Shown: positions 37,633 to 51,803 of the stretch, piece by piece
How positions within the stretch are numbered: position 1 is the stretch's first letter
How the letters are laid out: every line of letters begins with the position of its first letter
Origin: Rhodocyclaceae bacterium
GTDB taxonomy: Bacteria; Pseudomonadota; Gammaproteobacteria; Burkholderiales; Rhodocyclaceae
Reading direction: 5' to 3'
Assembly (NCBI GenBank): GCA_006218025.1
Contig: VBWA01000030.1
Coordinates: 1 to 64,000, forward strand
Length of the DNA: 64,000 bases
The notes under the pieces: model-generated
Seen by the model: only the letters and a program-made list of their open reading frames with translations
Database searches by the model: none
Told to the model about the DNA's origin: nothing
Made by a program: the position numbers and the translations under genes

Positions 37633-40600
37633 ATGAGGATGGCAATGAATGTGACACGATCCGCGCCACCGGAAAACGCGCCGAAATCGCGCCTCACCGC
37701 GTTCCCGGGCGTGTTGCTCGCGGTGCTTGCGCTGGCCATTGCAATAAGCGGCTTCGTCGCGTTCGAAATACAGCAGGAACCGCTGAAACATGAGGCGAAG
37801 CAGCGATTGGGGCGTATCGCCGACCGCAAGGTTCAAGGCGTCAACGCCTGGCTCAGGGAACAGTGGCGGGACGGCTATGCCGTCGGCCGCAATCAATTCC
37901 TTGGCGACTCGGTGGCGCGCTGGCTCGAATCGGGCGCGCGCCCTGACGCGACGAGGGACCGGATCGAACAATATTTCTCCGAACTGATCACCGCCCACAC
38001 TTATGATGGCCTCGTCCTGTTCGATCGGCACGGGGAGCCGAAGCTGGCGATTGGCCCCCATGCCGAGGTCTCCGCGAAGGACAGGGCGCGTGCCGCGGAG
38101 GCTTTCCGCAGCAGCCAGATTTCTCAGTCGGATTTTGAAGTCGTGAAATCCGAAGGCGAATCCGCCATCGTGGTCGATCTGTACGTCCCGCTGCTTGCTG
38201 CCGGCAGGGAGACCGTCGGCACGGCCGCTGTACTCATGATCCGGACCAATGCGCCCGCATTCATCTACCCGCAGATTCAGGAATGGCCGGTGTTCAGCGC
38301 CAGCGCTGAAGCCCTGCTGGTGCGGCGGGAGGGTGATCAGGTCGCCTTCCTGACCACGCCGCGAGGCCGGAAGGATGCGCCACTCGGCCTGAAATTGCCC
38401 CTGAACCGGCACGATCTGCCCGCCGCGATGGCGGTGCAAGGGAAGGAAGGGGAAGTGGAGGGGGTGGATTATGACGGCGTGCCCGTCGTTGCCGCGCTGC
38501 GCAGGATTCCCGATTCCCCATGGCATCTGGTGGCGAAGATCGACGCCGCGGAAGCCCATGCTCCTGTGCGCGAACTTGCGTTGACGTTTGCCGTGATCGG
38601 GGCGCTGGCGTTTTTCGGCGCCGGCGCGGCGGTGCTGTTCTGGTGGCGAGCGCAACGGGCGCATTACAGGGCGCGAGAAGCCGACGCCAAGGCGGAGCGC
38701 CAGGCGCTGGTCGGACACTTCGACTATCTCGCGAAATTCGCCAACGACTCCATCACGCTTGCCGATGAGCACGGCAACTTCGTCGAAACAAACGATCGCG
38801 CACTATCGGAGTCAGGCTATTCGCGCGAGGAGTTCCTGCGCATGAACGCACGGGATTTGCTGGCCGCGGACGACGTGGCGAAATACGAGCGGACTGCCGG
38901 TGGCTCGGCGCCGGCGGGCCGGGTGTTCGAGACCGTGACCAGGCGCAAGGACGGTTCGACCTATCCGGTGGAGGTGAGCGCGCGAACGATAGAAATCGAG
39001 GGGCGCAGCTTCAGTCAATACATTGCTCGCGACATCAGCGAACGCAGGCGCGCCGAAGAAGCGCTGCGCGAAAGCGAGGCGACGCTCAGGATGATTGCGT
39101 CGTCTGCGCCGGACGCCATTCTGATGCTGGACAACGACGGCAATATCAGCCTTTGGAATGCTGCGGCGGAAAGGATGTTCGGCTATTCGAGCGCGGAAGC
39201 GCTTGGAATGAACCTGCACGATTTGCTCGCTCCCGAGCGCTTCCATGAGGCTCATCGGATCGGGTTCGAGCATTTCAGGTCGTCAGGGGAAGGTGCTGCA
39301 ATCGGCAAGCCGCTGGAGCTGGCGGCCCTGAGAAAGGACGGCACGGAGTTTCCGATCGAGTTGAGCATCTCGGCGGTGAAGCTCAAGGATAAATGGTGCG
39401 CCATCGGAATTGTCCGCGACATCGGCGAGCGCAAGAAATCGGAAGAACATCTGCGCGCCAGCGAGGAACGGCACCGTTCGCTGCTGGCGGCGATGGCCGA
39501 AGGCGTGGTGCTGCAGGATGCGAATGGGGCGATCGTGATGTTCAACGAGAGGGCGGAACGCCTGCTCGGGCTCACATCCGCACAGTTCACGGGCGGACTG
39601 CCGATCGACCCCCGCTGGCGCGCGATCCACGAGGACGGTTCGGCCTTCCCGGGTCAAGAGCATCCGTCGATGGTGACGCTCAACACCGGGGTGCCGCAGT
39701 CCGACGTAGTGATGGGCGTGCACAAACCCGACGGGGCGCTGACCTGGATTTCCATCAACACCGAGGCTTTGACCAAGCCGGGACAAACGACGCCCGATGG
39801 CGTCGTAAGCTCGTTTCGCGACATCACCGAGCATAGGACTGCGGAAGAAAAGCTGCGTCTCGCCAACGCCGTGATCGAGAACAGTCCGGCCGTACTGTTC
39901 CGCTGGCGGGCCGCCGAAGGCTGGCCGGTCGAGTATGTGTCGAGCAACGTGCGCCAGTTTGGATTCACCGCGGAGGAACTGCTCACGGGCGCCGTGCCGT
40001 TTGCACGCATGGTCTACCCGGAGGACCTGGAGCGGGTGGCGGCCGAAGTGGCGCGCTATACCGCCGGCGGCTCCGAACGGTTTGCGCAGGAATACCGCGT
40101 CGTGACCAGGGACGGCGCCGTGCGCTGGGTCGATGACCGCACGACCATCGAGCGCGACGCCAACGGCGACGCCAGGTACTACCAGGGCGTGCTGACGGAC
40201 ATCACCGGGAAAAAACAGGCGGAGATGACCCTCAAGCACAGCGAAGAGCGGTATCGCACCGTGGCAAATTTTACTTATGACTGGGAAGAGTGGGCCCTCC
40301 CCGACGGGTCTCTTGCCTACGTTTCTCCATCTTGCGAGCGCATTTCCGGCTATCAGGCTCAGGAGTTCCTGCAGGATCCGGGATTGCGGGCAAAGATCGT
40401 GCATCCGGACGACAGGGAACGCGTTCAGGCGCACTTGAATTCGATACACGGCATTCCCACGGGTCCGGACGTCGAAGAACTGGACTTCCGGATCGTCACC
40501 CGCCATGGCGAAGTGCGCTGGATCGCACACGCATGCCGGCAGGTCCTTGGTGACAATGGGGAATACCTTGGGAGACGGGCGAGCAATCGCGACATCACCG

Positions 40601-43032
40601 AGCGCAAGCGGGCCGAGGAGGACCACCTCGCCCATCTCCGCTTCATGGAAAGCATGGACCAGATCAACCGGGCCATACAGGGAACGAACAACCTCGAGAA
40701 AATGATGAGCGATGTTCTTGACGCGATGCTTGAGATCTTCGATTGCGACCGGGCGTGGCTGCTCTATCCGTGCGACCCGGACGCTTCTTCCTGGACGGTG
40801 CCGATGGAACGCACCAAACCGGAATATCCGGGTGCCAGTGTGCAGGGGTTGCTGATACCGATGGATCCGGAGGTCCAGAGAATGTTCAGAATCCAGAGGG
40901 GCGCGGACAGCGCGGTTTCCTGGGGTCCAGGGTCCGACTATTTGTACCCCGAATGGCTAACGGAGCAATTCGGGGTACAGTCCCAGTTGAGCGTGTCCAC
41001 CTACCCAAAACAAGGAAAACCCTGGCAGTTCGGCATGCACCAGTGCTCTCATGCCCGGACATGGCAGCCGGAGGAAAAGCGCCTCTTTCAGGAAATCAGC
41101 AGGCGTCTGGCCGACGCCCTGAGCAGCTTGCTGATGCAGCGCGATCTGCGACAGAGCGAGGAATTCCTCGACGCCATTGTCGAGAATATCCCGGACATGA
41201 TTTTTGTGAAGGACGCACAAGCGCTGCGATTCGTGAGATTCAACAGTGCCGGCGAGCGGCTTCTGGGATACCCGCGGGAGGAACTGCTCGGGAAAAACGA
41301 TTATGACTTCTTCCCGAAGGAGGAAGCCGATTCTTTCACGGCGAGAGACCGCGAAGTGCTCGCCGGGAAAGGACTCGTCGATATCCCCGAAGAAGCGATC
41401 AAGACCAGGGTTCAAGGTGAACGCTTCCTGCATACCAAGAAGATCCCGATCGCGGACAAGGAGGGAGAACCGCAATACCTGCTCGGCATATCCGAGGACA
41501 TCACCGAGCACAAGCGGGCCGAGGATACGCTGAGGATGAGCGAAGAGAAGTACCGCACCATCTTCGAAGAATCCTTTGACGGCCTGTTCGTCACTTCCCC
41601 TGAAGGACGAATCCTCGACATGAACAAGAAGGGTGTCGCGATGTTCGGCTACGACACCAAGGAAGAAATCCAGCGCCTAGATCTGGAGCGGGACGTGTAT
41701 GCGCATCCGCCGGATCGAAAACGGATATTGGCGATGGTCGATGCACAGGGAACCGCGGAATACGAGGTGGAGGTCAAGAAGAAGACTGGCGAGGCGATGG
41801 TCACGCGTTGCGCGCTGACCGCAGTGAGGGACAAAGGGGGATCCGTCGTGTCCTACCGCGGCATAATCAGCGACATCACCGAGAAGAAACGGGCAGAGCG
41901 CGCATTGCACAAGGTGAACCGAGCGCTCAAGGCCACCAGCGCCTGCAATATGGCGCTGATCCACGCCACCGACGAGCCTCAATTGCTGAACGAAATATGC
42001 CAAATCATCGTCGAGTCGGGCGGATATCGCCTGGCCTGGGTCGGCTACGCCGAGCATGATCCGGCGAAGACGGTCAGGCCGGTGGCGCAAAGCGGGTACG
42101 AACCGGGCTATATGGAGCATACCCACATCAGCTGGGCCGATGACGAACTCGGCAACGGCCCGCTGGGGCTCGCCATCCGCTGCGGCCAGATTCAGGTGGT
42201 GCAGGACGTGAACACCGATCCACGCTTCGAGCCGTGGCGCGCCAACGCCGCCCGGCTCGGCTACGGCTCGGTGATGGTCGCACCCTTGCTGTCGGATTCC
42301 GAGACCATTGGCGCGCTGAGCATCTATGCCGCGGACACCGATGCCTTCGACGCAGCGGAAATCGCGCTGCTCGGCGAACTTGCGGCCGACATGGCGTTCG
42401 GCATCGTCACGCTGCGAGCGCGCGGCGCGCACGAACAGAGCGCGGAGCGGCTGCAGCGCAGCATGGAGGCCACCATCCAGGTCATTGCCGGCACCGTGGA
42501 GATGCGCGACCCATACACCGCGGGACATCAGATCCGCGTCGCCGAACTCGCTGCGGCCATTGCGCGAGAAATGGGGCTGACGGAAGACCAAGTGCATGGC
42601 ATCCGCCTGGCCGGCTTGGTTCACGACCTGGGGAAAATCCAGATCCCTGCGGAAATCCTGAGCAAGCCGGGGAAGCTGAGCCGTATCGAATTCGAAATGA
42701 TCAAGACGCATCCCGAAGCAGGCTACGACATTCTGAAGGACGTGGACTTCCCCTGGCCGATCGCGCAGATCGTGTTCCAGCATCACGAGCGGCTCGACGG
42801 CTCCGGCTATCCGCGCGGATTGCAGACAAACGAAATCCTGCTCGAAGCCCGCATCATGGCGGTCGCCGACGTGGTCGAAGCGATGGCCTCCCACCGGCCT
42901 TACCGGCCGTCGCTTGGCATCGAGCGGGCGCTGGAGGAGATAAGTGCGAATGCGGGGAAATACTACGATGCGGACGCGGTGCGTGCGTGCATTCTGCTGC
43001 TCCGCGAAAAGGCGTTCGCGTTCACAACGTGA
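37633..43032 (+). CDS. multi-PAS/GAF sensor with HD-GYP phosphodiesterase domain
   Basis: This very long membrane protein of 1799 residues has helices at about 25-47 and 315-338 bracketing an extracytoplasmic sensor. About seven PAS domains follow (starting near 356, 479, 609, 739, 866, 1170 and 1299). One GAF domain at about 1000-1160 and a second at 1425-1600 separate them. The C-terminal HD-GYP domain (about 1605-1799) keeps HDLGKI and HHERLDGSGYP, so c-di-GMP hydrolysis is likely. Most PAS ends carry the DISERRRAEE-type linker. It follows the hemerythrin-cyclase by 55 bases. Ligands of the PAS domains are unknown. Confidence 0.9.
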   Translation: MRMAMNVTRSAPPENAPKSRLTAFPGVLLAVLALAIAISGFVAFEIQQEPLKHEAKQRLGRIADRKVQGVNAWLREQWRDGYAVGRNQFLGDSVARWLESGARPDATRDRIEQYFSELITAHTYDGLVLFDRHGEPKLAIGPHAEVSAKDRARAAEAFRSSQISQSDFEVVKSEGESAIVVDLYVPLLAAGRETVGTAAVLMIRTNAPAFIYPQIQEWPVFSASAEALLVRREGDQVAFLTTPRGRKDAPLGLKLPLNRHDLPAAMAVQGKEGEVEGVDYDGVPVVAALRRIPDSPWHLVAKIDAAEAHAPVRELALTFAVIGALAFFGAGAAVLFWWRAQRAHYRAREADAKAERQALVGHFDYLAKFANDSITLADEHGNFVETNDRALSESGYSREEFLRMNARDLLAADDVAKYERTAGGSAPAGRVFETVTRRKDGSTYPVEVSARTIEIEGRSFSQYIARDISERRRAEEALRESEATLRMIASSAPDAILMLDNDGNISLWNAAAERMFGYSSAEALGMNLHDLLAPERFHEAHRIGFEHFRSSGEGAAIGKPLELAALRKDGTEFPIELSISAVKLKDKWCAIGIVRDIGERKKSEEHLRASEERHRSLLAAMAEGVVLQDANGAIVMFNERAERLLGLTSAQFTGGLPIDPRWRAIHEDGSAFPGQEHPSMVTLNTGVPQSDVVMGVHKPDGALTWISINTEALTKPGQTTPDGVVSSFRDITEHRTAEEKLRLANAVIENSPAVLFRWRAAEGWPVEYVSSNVRQFGFTAEELLTGAVPFARMVYPEDLERVAAEVARYTAGGSERFAQEYRVVTRDGAVRWVDDRTTIERDANGDARYYQGVLTDITGKKQAEMTLKHSEERYRTVANFTYDWEEWALPDGSLAYVSPSCERISGYQAQEFLQDPGLRAKIVHPDDRERVQAHLNSIHGIPTGPDVEELDFRIVTRHGEVRWIAHACRQVLGDNGEYLGRRASNRDITERKRAEEDHLAHLRFMESMDQINRAIQGTNNLEKMMSDVLDAMLEIFDCDRAWLLYPCDPDASSWTVPMERTKPEYPGASVQGLLIPMDPEVQRMFRIQRGADSAVSWGPGSDYLYPEWLTEQFGVQSQLSVSTYPKQGKPWQFGMHQCSHARTWQPEEKRLFQEISRRLADALSSLLMQRDLRQSEEFLDAIVENIPDMIFVKDAQALRFVRFNSAGERLLGYPREELLGKNDYDFFPKEEADSFTARDREVLAGKGLVDIPEEAIKTRVQGERFLHTKKIPIADKEGEPQYLLGISEDITEHKRAEDTLRMSEEKYRTIFEESFDGLFVTSPEGRILDMNKKGVAMFGYDTKEEIQRLDLERDVYAHPPDRKRILAMVDAQGTAEYEVEVKKKTGEAMVTRCALTAVRDKGGSVVSYRGIISDITEKKRAERALHKVNRALKATSACNMALIHATDEPQLLNEICQIIVESGGYRLAWVGYAEHDPAKTVRPVAQSGYEPGYMEHTHISWADDELGNGPLGLAIRCGQIQVVQDVNTDPRFEPWRANAARLGYGSVMVAPLLSDSETIGALSIYAADTDAFDAAEIALLGELAADMAFGIVTLRARGAHEQSAERLQRSMEATIQVIAGTVEMRDPYTAGHQIRVAELAAAIAREMGLTEDQVHGIRLAGLVHDLGKIQIPAEILSKPGKLSRIEFEMIKTHPEAGYDILKDVDFPWPIAQIVFQHHERLDGSGYPRGLQTNEILLEARIMAVADVVEAMASHRPYRPSLGIERALEEISANAGKYYDADAVRACILLLREKAFAFTT

Positions 43033-43480
43033 CGGAATCAGTCGCAACACGGTACTCGCGCCGGCTCAATTGAATTCGAACGAAACCGGAGAGGGCCGCT
43101 AGCCCGATCCGCTGAAAGTCGGCGCTGGCGGCACGGCGACCCCTGCCTCGGCAGGGTCCAGGGCCCGGTGGCGATCGCATCTGCGCCGGGGTATGGTTGG
43201 TCGGCTGAACTTCATGGCCAATCATGATGAATGATGACCGCAGTCAATGACTGCCGCGAAATTCGGCGCTATCATTCGCCCCGTCGGATCACAATAATTA
43301 GAACGCATCAAGTTTGCCCATTCCCAGGAGAAACAAGGGAACCACCGCCCCGCCCGTCCTGACCCGCAGAAGTGTCCGGGACTGCGCCAGGTGCTGGTTT
43401 CCCACCTTTGCGGTGCATTGTCGCTACGTTCGATGCGCCCTGGATTTTGACCAACGTCACTGGCGGATGGGAATCAGGCA
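43033..43480. other. 448-base gene-free region upstream of the hybrid kinase
   Basis: It contains repeat A at 43116-43138 and a CCCTGCC-TC-GGCAGGG hairpin at about 43141-43156. An AT-rich stretch follows near 43290-43310 (CACAATAATTAG) that could be promoter DNA. No coding sequence is evident. Confidence 0.5.
43116..43138 (+). repeat. dispersed repeat A, intergenic copy
   Basis: AAGTCGGCGCTGGCGG, C, ACGGCG is a full match to the consensus. It is followed at once by the GC hairpin at 43141-43156. Confidence 0.75.
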
Positions 43481-47131
<3,651 letters not shown>

Positions 47132-47152
47132 ACCTACAAACAGAATTTTGTC

Positions 47153-47289
47153 CGCAGATTTCGCAGATTGACGCAGATGGATCAGGGCCTCACTTGGCAA
47201 ATTCGTCGGTCAGGAGCTACCACCTTCCGGGTGAGTCAATGGCACTGGCCACTTCGTTGTTCGATCTGCGTAATCTGCGTCATCTGCGG
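47153..47289. repeat. inverted triple CGCAGAT repeat cluster
   Basis: Three CGCAGAT units at 47153, 47162 and 47172 face three ATCTGCG units at 47264, 47273 and 47282, with 9-10 base spacing on both sides. The arrangement is an inverted repeat of two tandem arrays between the kinase gene and cheR. Such CGCAGAT arrays recur between genes in many bacteria and form long hairpins. Confidence 0.75.
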
Positions 47290-47309
47290 ATTGAACTGAG
47301 ATTTTTTGG

Positions 47310-48137
47310 ATGAAAACCGACGACGTCGAAGACGTGGAAATCCACCTCCTGCTGGAAGGGGTGCAGCGGATTTACGGCTATGACTTCCGCGATTACGCCG
47401 ATGCCTCGATCAAGCGCCGGTTGACCCACTGGCTGGCCGAATCCGGCTTCGAGACTTTCTCGCAGGCCCAGGCACAACTGTTGCGCAGCCGCAGCGTGTT
47501 CGAGTCGCTGCTGCGCGGCATCACCGTCAATGTCACCGAAATGTTCCGCGACCCGGCCTTCTTCCGCGCCGTGCGCGAGCAAGTGGTGCCCTTCCTCAAG
47601 ACCTATCCCTTCGTCAAGATCTGGCATGCCGGCTGCGCCACGGGCGAGGAGGCCTATTCGATGGCGATCCTGTTGAACGAGGAAGGAATGGCCGGGCGCT
47701 ACCGCATGTACGCCACCGACATCAACGAGGCGGTGCTGCAGAAGGCCAGCGAAGGCGTGATGCCTATCGCCGAGATGCAGCGCTGCACCCGCAACTACCA
47801 GAAGGCCGGCGGCCGCGCCTCGTTTGCCGACTACTACACCGCACGCTATGACCGCGCGATGCTGACGGCCGCCCTGAAAAAGGACATCGTCTTCGCCCCG
47901 CACAATCTTGCGGTGGACGGCGAGTTCGGCGAGATGAACCTGGTCCTGTGCCGCAATGTCATGATCTATTTCAAGCCCGCGCTCAAGGAGCGCTGCCTGC
48001 GGCTGTTCGACAGCAGCCTGCTGCCGGGGGGCTTCCTCTGTCTCGGGCTCAAGGAAACCCTGGAGCGAAGGAAAATGGGGGACCGCTACGAGGAACTCGC
48101 CGCCCCGCTGCGTATTTACAGGAAGCGCTATGGATAG
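47310..48137 (+). CDS. cheR: CheR-type methyltransferase
   Basis: This 275-residue SAM-dependent protein-glutamate methyltransferase has the N-terminal CheR helical part (residues 1-70) and a C-terminal Rossmann domain. SAM-binding motifs include IWHAGCATGEEAYS, YATDINEAVL and LVLCRNVMIYF. It shares eight bases with cheB. No chemoreceptor gene is nearby, so it likely acts in a non-chemotaxis signalling branch with the kinase upstream. Confidence 0.93.
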   Translation: MKTDDVEDVEIHLLLEGVQRIYGYDFRDYADASIKRRLTHWLAESGFETFSQAQAQLLRSRSVFESLLRGITVNVTEMFRDPAFFRAVREQVVPFLKTYPFVKIWHAGCATGEEAYSMAILLNEEGMAGRYRMYATDINEAVLQKASEGVMPIAEMQRCTRNYQKAGGRASFADYYTARYDRAMLTAALKKDIVFAPHNLAVDGEFGEMNLVLCRNVMIYFKPALKERCLRLFDSSLLPGGFLCLGLKETLERRKMGDRYEELAAPLRIYRKRYG

Positions 48138-48771
48138 CGTGGATTCGGCCTCCGCGGCCGGCGCCCACGCCTTCCGGGCGGTGGCGATCGGCGTCTCCAC
48201 CGGCGGGGTGCATGCGCTGCAAAAGCTGCTCGGTGAATTGCCCGCGACTTTCCCCCTGCCCATCCTGATCGTCCAGCACATCAGTGCGGATGCCGACAGC
48301 GGCCTGGCGAAACTGCTCAACGACCGCTGTGCCCTGCGCGTCAAGGAAGCCGACGAACAGGACGAAATACTGCCCGGCACGGTTTATCTGGCGCCACCGA
48401 ATTACCACCTGCTGGTGGAGTGCGATGGCTTCCTGGCTCTTTCCGCCGACCCCTACGTGAGTTTCGCCCGTCCCTCGGTCGATGTCCTGTTCGAGTCGGC
48501 GGCCGCGGTCTTCGGGCCGGGGCTGATCGGCATCGTCCTCACCGGAGCGAATTTCGACGGCAGCCGGGGATTGAAGACGATCAAGCAAAGGGGCGGCGTG
48601 GCCATCGTCCAGGACCCCGCGGATGCCGAAGCCCGGCAAATGCCTCAGGCCGCGATGGCGGCAACAAGGGTAGACTACGTGGTCGCCCTGGCTGGCATGG
48701 CGGCCCTGTTGCAGCAACTCGTGGCGAGGCCCGGCACGATCCCGCGCGACAAGAATGGGCGAGATGACTGA
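48130..48771 (+). CDS. cheB: CheB-type methylesterase without receiver domain
   Basis: This 213-residue protein has only the CheB catalytic domain. The serine lies in IGVSTGG, His in IVQHIS, and the active Asp in LTGANFDGS. A receiver domain, present in chemotaxis CheB, is missing, so regulation must come from another protein. It overlaps both cheR and the downstream response-regulator gene. Confidence 0.92.
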   Translation: MDSVDSASAAGAHAFRAVAIGVSTGGVHALQKLLGELPATFPLPILIVQHISADADSGLAKLLNDRCALRVKEADEQDEILPGTVYLAPPNYHLLVECDGFLALSADPYVSFARPSVDVLFESAAAVFGPGLIGIVLTGANFDGSRGLKTIKQRGGVAIVQDPADAEARQMPQAAMAATRVDYVVALAGMAALLQQLVARPGTIPRDKNGRDD

Positions 48772-51751
48772 GAACGTGGCACTACTGCTGGTCGACGACC
48801 GCCCGCAAAACCTGGTGGCGCTGGAGGCGGTGCTCGGCGATCAGGGGCTCAACCTGGTCAAGGCCACATCCGGCAACGATGCGCTACGCCACACCCTGAA
48901 GCAGGATTTTGCGCTGGTGCTGCTCGACGTGCAGATGCCCGGCATGGACGGCTTCGAGACGGCCGAACTGATGCGCTCCAATCCAAAAACGCGGCACTTG
49001 CCGATCATCTTCGTCACCGCCGGGATGAAGGACATCCAGTTGCAGTTCAAGGGTTATGAACTGGGCGCCGTCGACTACCTGATCAAGCCTTTCGAGCCCC
49101 ATATCCTGCAAAGCAAGGTAAAGGTCTTCTGCGAACTGTACCGTCAGCGCCGCCAGCTCGAAGCCAACCAGTTGCTGCTGGAAGCGAAAATCAGGCAGCG
49201 GGTGTCGGAACTCGGGGAGAGCGAGGAGCGCTTCCGTATGCTGGCCACCCACGCCCCGGTGGGCATCTACCAGATCGACACCGCGGGCAATTGCCTTTTT
49301 GTGAACCGCCGCTGGTGCGAGATCGCGGGGCTTTCCGCCGCCGAAGCCGCTGGACAGGAATGGATGCGGACGATACATCCGGACGACAGGGATGCCGTCG
49401 CGTCGATCTGGCGCGAACCCGTGTCCTCCGCCGGCGAATGGTCGATGGACTACCGCTTCCTCAGACCCGACGGCAAGATCGTCTGGGTAAACGGCAACGC
49501 CATCGCCTTGCACAACGCCACGGGCGAGATCACCGGATATCTGGGCAACAACCTCGAAATCACCGCGCGCAAGCGCGGCGAAGAGCGGCAGCGCACGCGC
49601 AGCGCAGTCACCGGGCGACTCGCCGAGGATGCCGGTTTGCCGGAGATTCTTCATCTCATCGCCGAAGGCGCCGAGCGCCAGACTCATGGCATGGCCTGCT
49701 CGATCCTGCTGCTGGACGAGACCGGTCAGCAATTGATCTATGGCGGCGCCGCGCCCCTGACGGACCGCGTCGGCCGCGCCGGAAGCTACATCGGCGACGG
49801 CGCCCGCGCCGCCTGCCTGGTCACCAAGAACCGCGGCAAGCGTTTCGTCATCGATGACATCAGCGCCCATTCGATCTGCGACGATTGCCGGCCCCCGGCG
49901 CTGGAAGGCAAGCAGTTGTCGTGCTGGTCGGAGCCGATCCTCGCCATCAATGGCGAGGTGCTGGGGGTGTTCGCGTTCTACTGGGCGCAACCAGCCGCAC
50001 CGGACGCCGGCGATATCGAACTGATGCATGAAGCGGCCCAACTGGCCGGGCTCGCCATCGAGCGCAAGCGCACCGAAAACGAGTTGCAGATCGCCGCCTC
50101 GGTGCATCAGGCCGTCAGCGAAGCGATCGCGGTGACGGATGCCGACAACCGCATCATCGCCATCAATCCGGCCTTCACCCAGGTGACCGGTTATGCCCCG
50201 CACGAAGCCATCGGCAAGGATTCGAACCTGCTGAAAAGCGGACGCCACGACCTGCCCTTTTATCAGAAGATGTGGCATGCGCTGGAAACCACCGGTCGCT
50301 GGCAAGGCGAGATATGGAACCGGCGCAAGTGCGGCGAGGAATACCCGGAGTGGCTGTCGATCAGCACCATCTGCGACGCGAACGGCAAGGTACTGCGGCG
50401 TATCGCCATGTCGTCCGACATCACGGAAAAGAAACGTACCGAGGAAACCATCTGGCGCCAGGCCAACTACGATTCCCTCACCGAACTGCCCAACCGCCGC
50501 TTGTTCCGCGACCGTCTGCAACAGGAGCTGCTCAAGGCGCAACGGGGGAACCTTTACGTGGCGCTGCTGTTCGTCGACCTCGACCGTTTCAAGGAGGTGA
50601 ACGACAGCCTCGGCCATCACAGCGGCGACCTCCTGCTGATCGAGGCGGCGCGGCGCGTCTGCGATTGCGTGCGTACCACCGATACGGTGGCGCGTCTCGG
50701 CGGCGACGAATTCACGGTCATCATGTCCGAGCTCGCCGACACCGACCGCGTCGGCGAGGTCGCCCAAGCAATGCTGCGGGCCCTGGCTGAACCATTCGTG
50801 CTCGGTGCCGAGTCGGCCTACGTGTCCGCCAGCATCGGCATCACGATCTTTCCGAGCGATGCCGACAATGTCGAGTCCCTGCTGAAGCATGCCGACCAGG
50901 CCATGTACGCGGCCAAGGAACAAGGCCGCAACCGCTTCAGCTATTTCACCGCTTCGATGCAGGCGGCGGCACAGACGCGGTTGCTGCTCAGCAACGACTT
51001 GCGCAACGCCATCGCTGCCGGCCAGCTCGAAGTGCATTTGCAGCCGATCGTGGAACTGTCCACGGGCTGCATCCAGAAGGCCGAAGCGCTGCTGCGCTGG
51101 CGCCACCCGACCCACGGCATGGTCGAGCCGGCGCAGTTCATTCCGATTGCCGAGGAAACCGGACTGATCAACGAAATCGGCGACTGGGTGTTCAGGGAAT
51201 CGGCGCGCACCGCCAAACGCTGGTACGACGGCGGCTTGCTCAATGCGAGTGATGACGGGCTGATCCAGATCAGCGTGAACAAGTCGCCGCGCCAGTTCTT
51301 CTCGGGCAATACCCATGAAACCTGGATCGAATACCTGAACGAAATCGGCCTGCCGGCGAAGTGCATCGCCATCGAAATCACCGAGGGTCTGCTGCTCGAC
51401 GACAGGCCGGAAATCGCGGCCAAGCTGCAGCAGTTCCGCAATGCCGGTTTCCGGGTTTCGCTCGACGATTTCGGCACCGGCTATTCGGCGATGTCCTATC
51501 TGAAAAGGTTTCCCCTCGACTTCATCAAGATCGACCAGTCCTTCGTGCGCGACATGGCTACCGACAAAGGCGACCAGGCCATTGTCGAGGCCATTGTCGT
51601 CATGGCCCACAAGCTTGGGCTCAAGGTGATCGCCGAGGGCATCGAAACCCAGGAGCAATGCGAGCTTCTGAAAGCGGCCGGCTGCGACTTCGGCCAGGGC
51701 TACCTGTTCGCCCGGCCGATGCCTGCCGCCGAAATGCTCCCGACCAGTTGA
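48755..51751 (+). CDS. response regulator with PAS, GAF, PAS, GGDEF and EAL domains
   Basis: This 998-residue cytosolic protein starts with a receiver (residues 8-125; Asp in VLLDVQMPG). A PAS domain (about 155-280), a GAF domain (about 290-440) and a second PAS (about 450-565) follow. The GGDEF domain (LGGDEF near 650) and EAL domain (EALLRW near 775) come last. Both catalytic signatures are intact (DDFGTGYS, KIDQSFV, AEGIET); EITEG replaces the usual EITES. It should be phosphorylated by the neighbouring kinase and switch c-di-GMP turnover. Starts at ATG 48755 or ATG 48764 are possible. It overlaps cheB by 17 bases. Confidence 0.94.
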   Translation: MGEMTENVALLLVDDRPQNLVALEAVLGDQGLNLVKATSGNDALRHTLKQDFALVLLDVQMPGMDGFETAELMRSNPKTRHLPIIFVTAGMKDIQLQFKGYELGAVDYLIKPFEPHILQSKVKVFCELYRQRRQLEANQLLLEAKIRQRVSELGESEERFRMLATHAPVGIYQIDTAGNCLFVNRRWCEIAGLSAAEAAGQEWMRTIHPDDRDAVASIWREPVSSAGEWSMDYRFLRPDGKIVWVNGNAIALHNATGEITGYLGNNLEITARKRGEERQRTRSAVTGRLAEDAGLPEILHLIAEGAERQTHGMACSILLLDETGQQLIYGGAAPLTDRVGRAGSYIGDGARAACLVTKNRGKRFVIDDISAHSICDDCRPPALEGKQLSCWSEPILAINGEVLGVFAFYWAQPAAPDAGDIELMHEAAQLAGLAIERKRTENELQIAASVHQAVSEAIAVTDADNRIIAINPAFTQVTGYAPHEAIGKDSNLLKSGRHDLPFYQKMWHALETTGRWQGEIWNRRKCGEEYPEWLSISTICDANGKVLRRIAMSSDITEKKRTEETIWRQANYDSLTELPNRRLFRDRLQQELLKAQRGNLYVALLFVDLDRFKEVNDSLGHHSGDLLLIEAARRVCDCVRTTDTVARLGGDEFTVIMSELADTDRVGEVAQAMLRALAEPFVLGAESAYVSASIGITIFPSDADNVESLLKHADQAMYAAKEQGRNRFSYFTASMQAAAQTRLLLSNDLRNAIAAGQLEVHLQPIVELSTGCIQKAEALLRWRHPTHGMVEPAQFIPIAEETGLINEIGDWVFRESARTAKRWYDGGLLNASDDGLIQISVNKSPRQFFSGNTHETWIEYLNEIGLPAKCIAIEITEGLLLDDRPEIAAKLQQFRNAGFRVSLDDFGTGYSAMSYLKRFPLDFIKIDQSFVRDMATDKGDQAIVEAIVVMAHKLGLKVIAEGIETQEQCELLKAAGCDFGQGYLFARPMPAAEMLPTS

Positions 51752-51803
51752 GCGGAGCGGACAGCGTACTTTGCTGTCCCCGTCCCGCTACGCAGGGGTT
51801 TTA

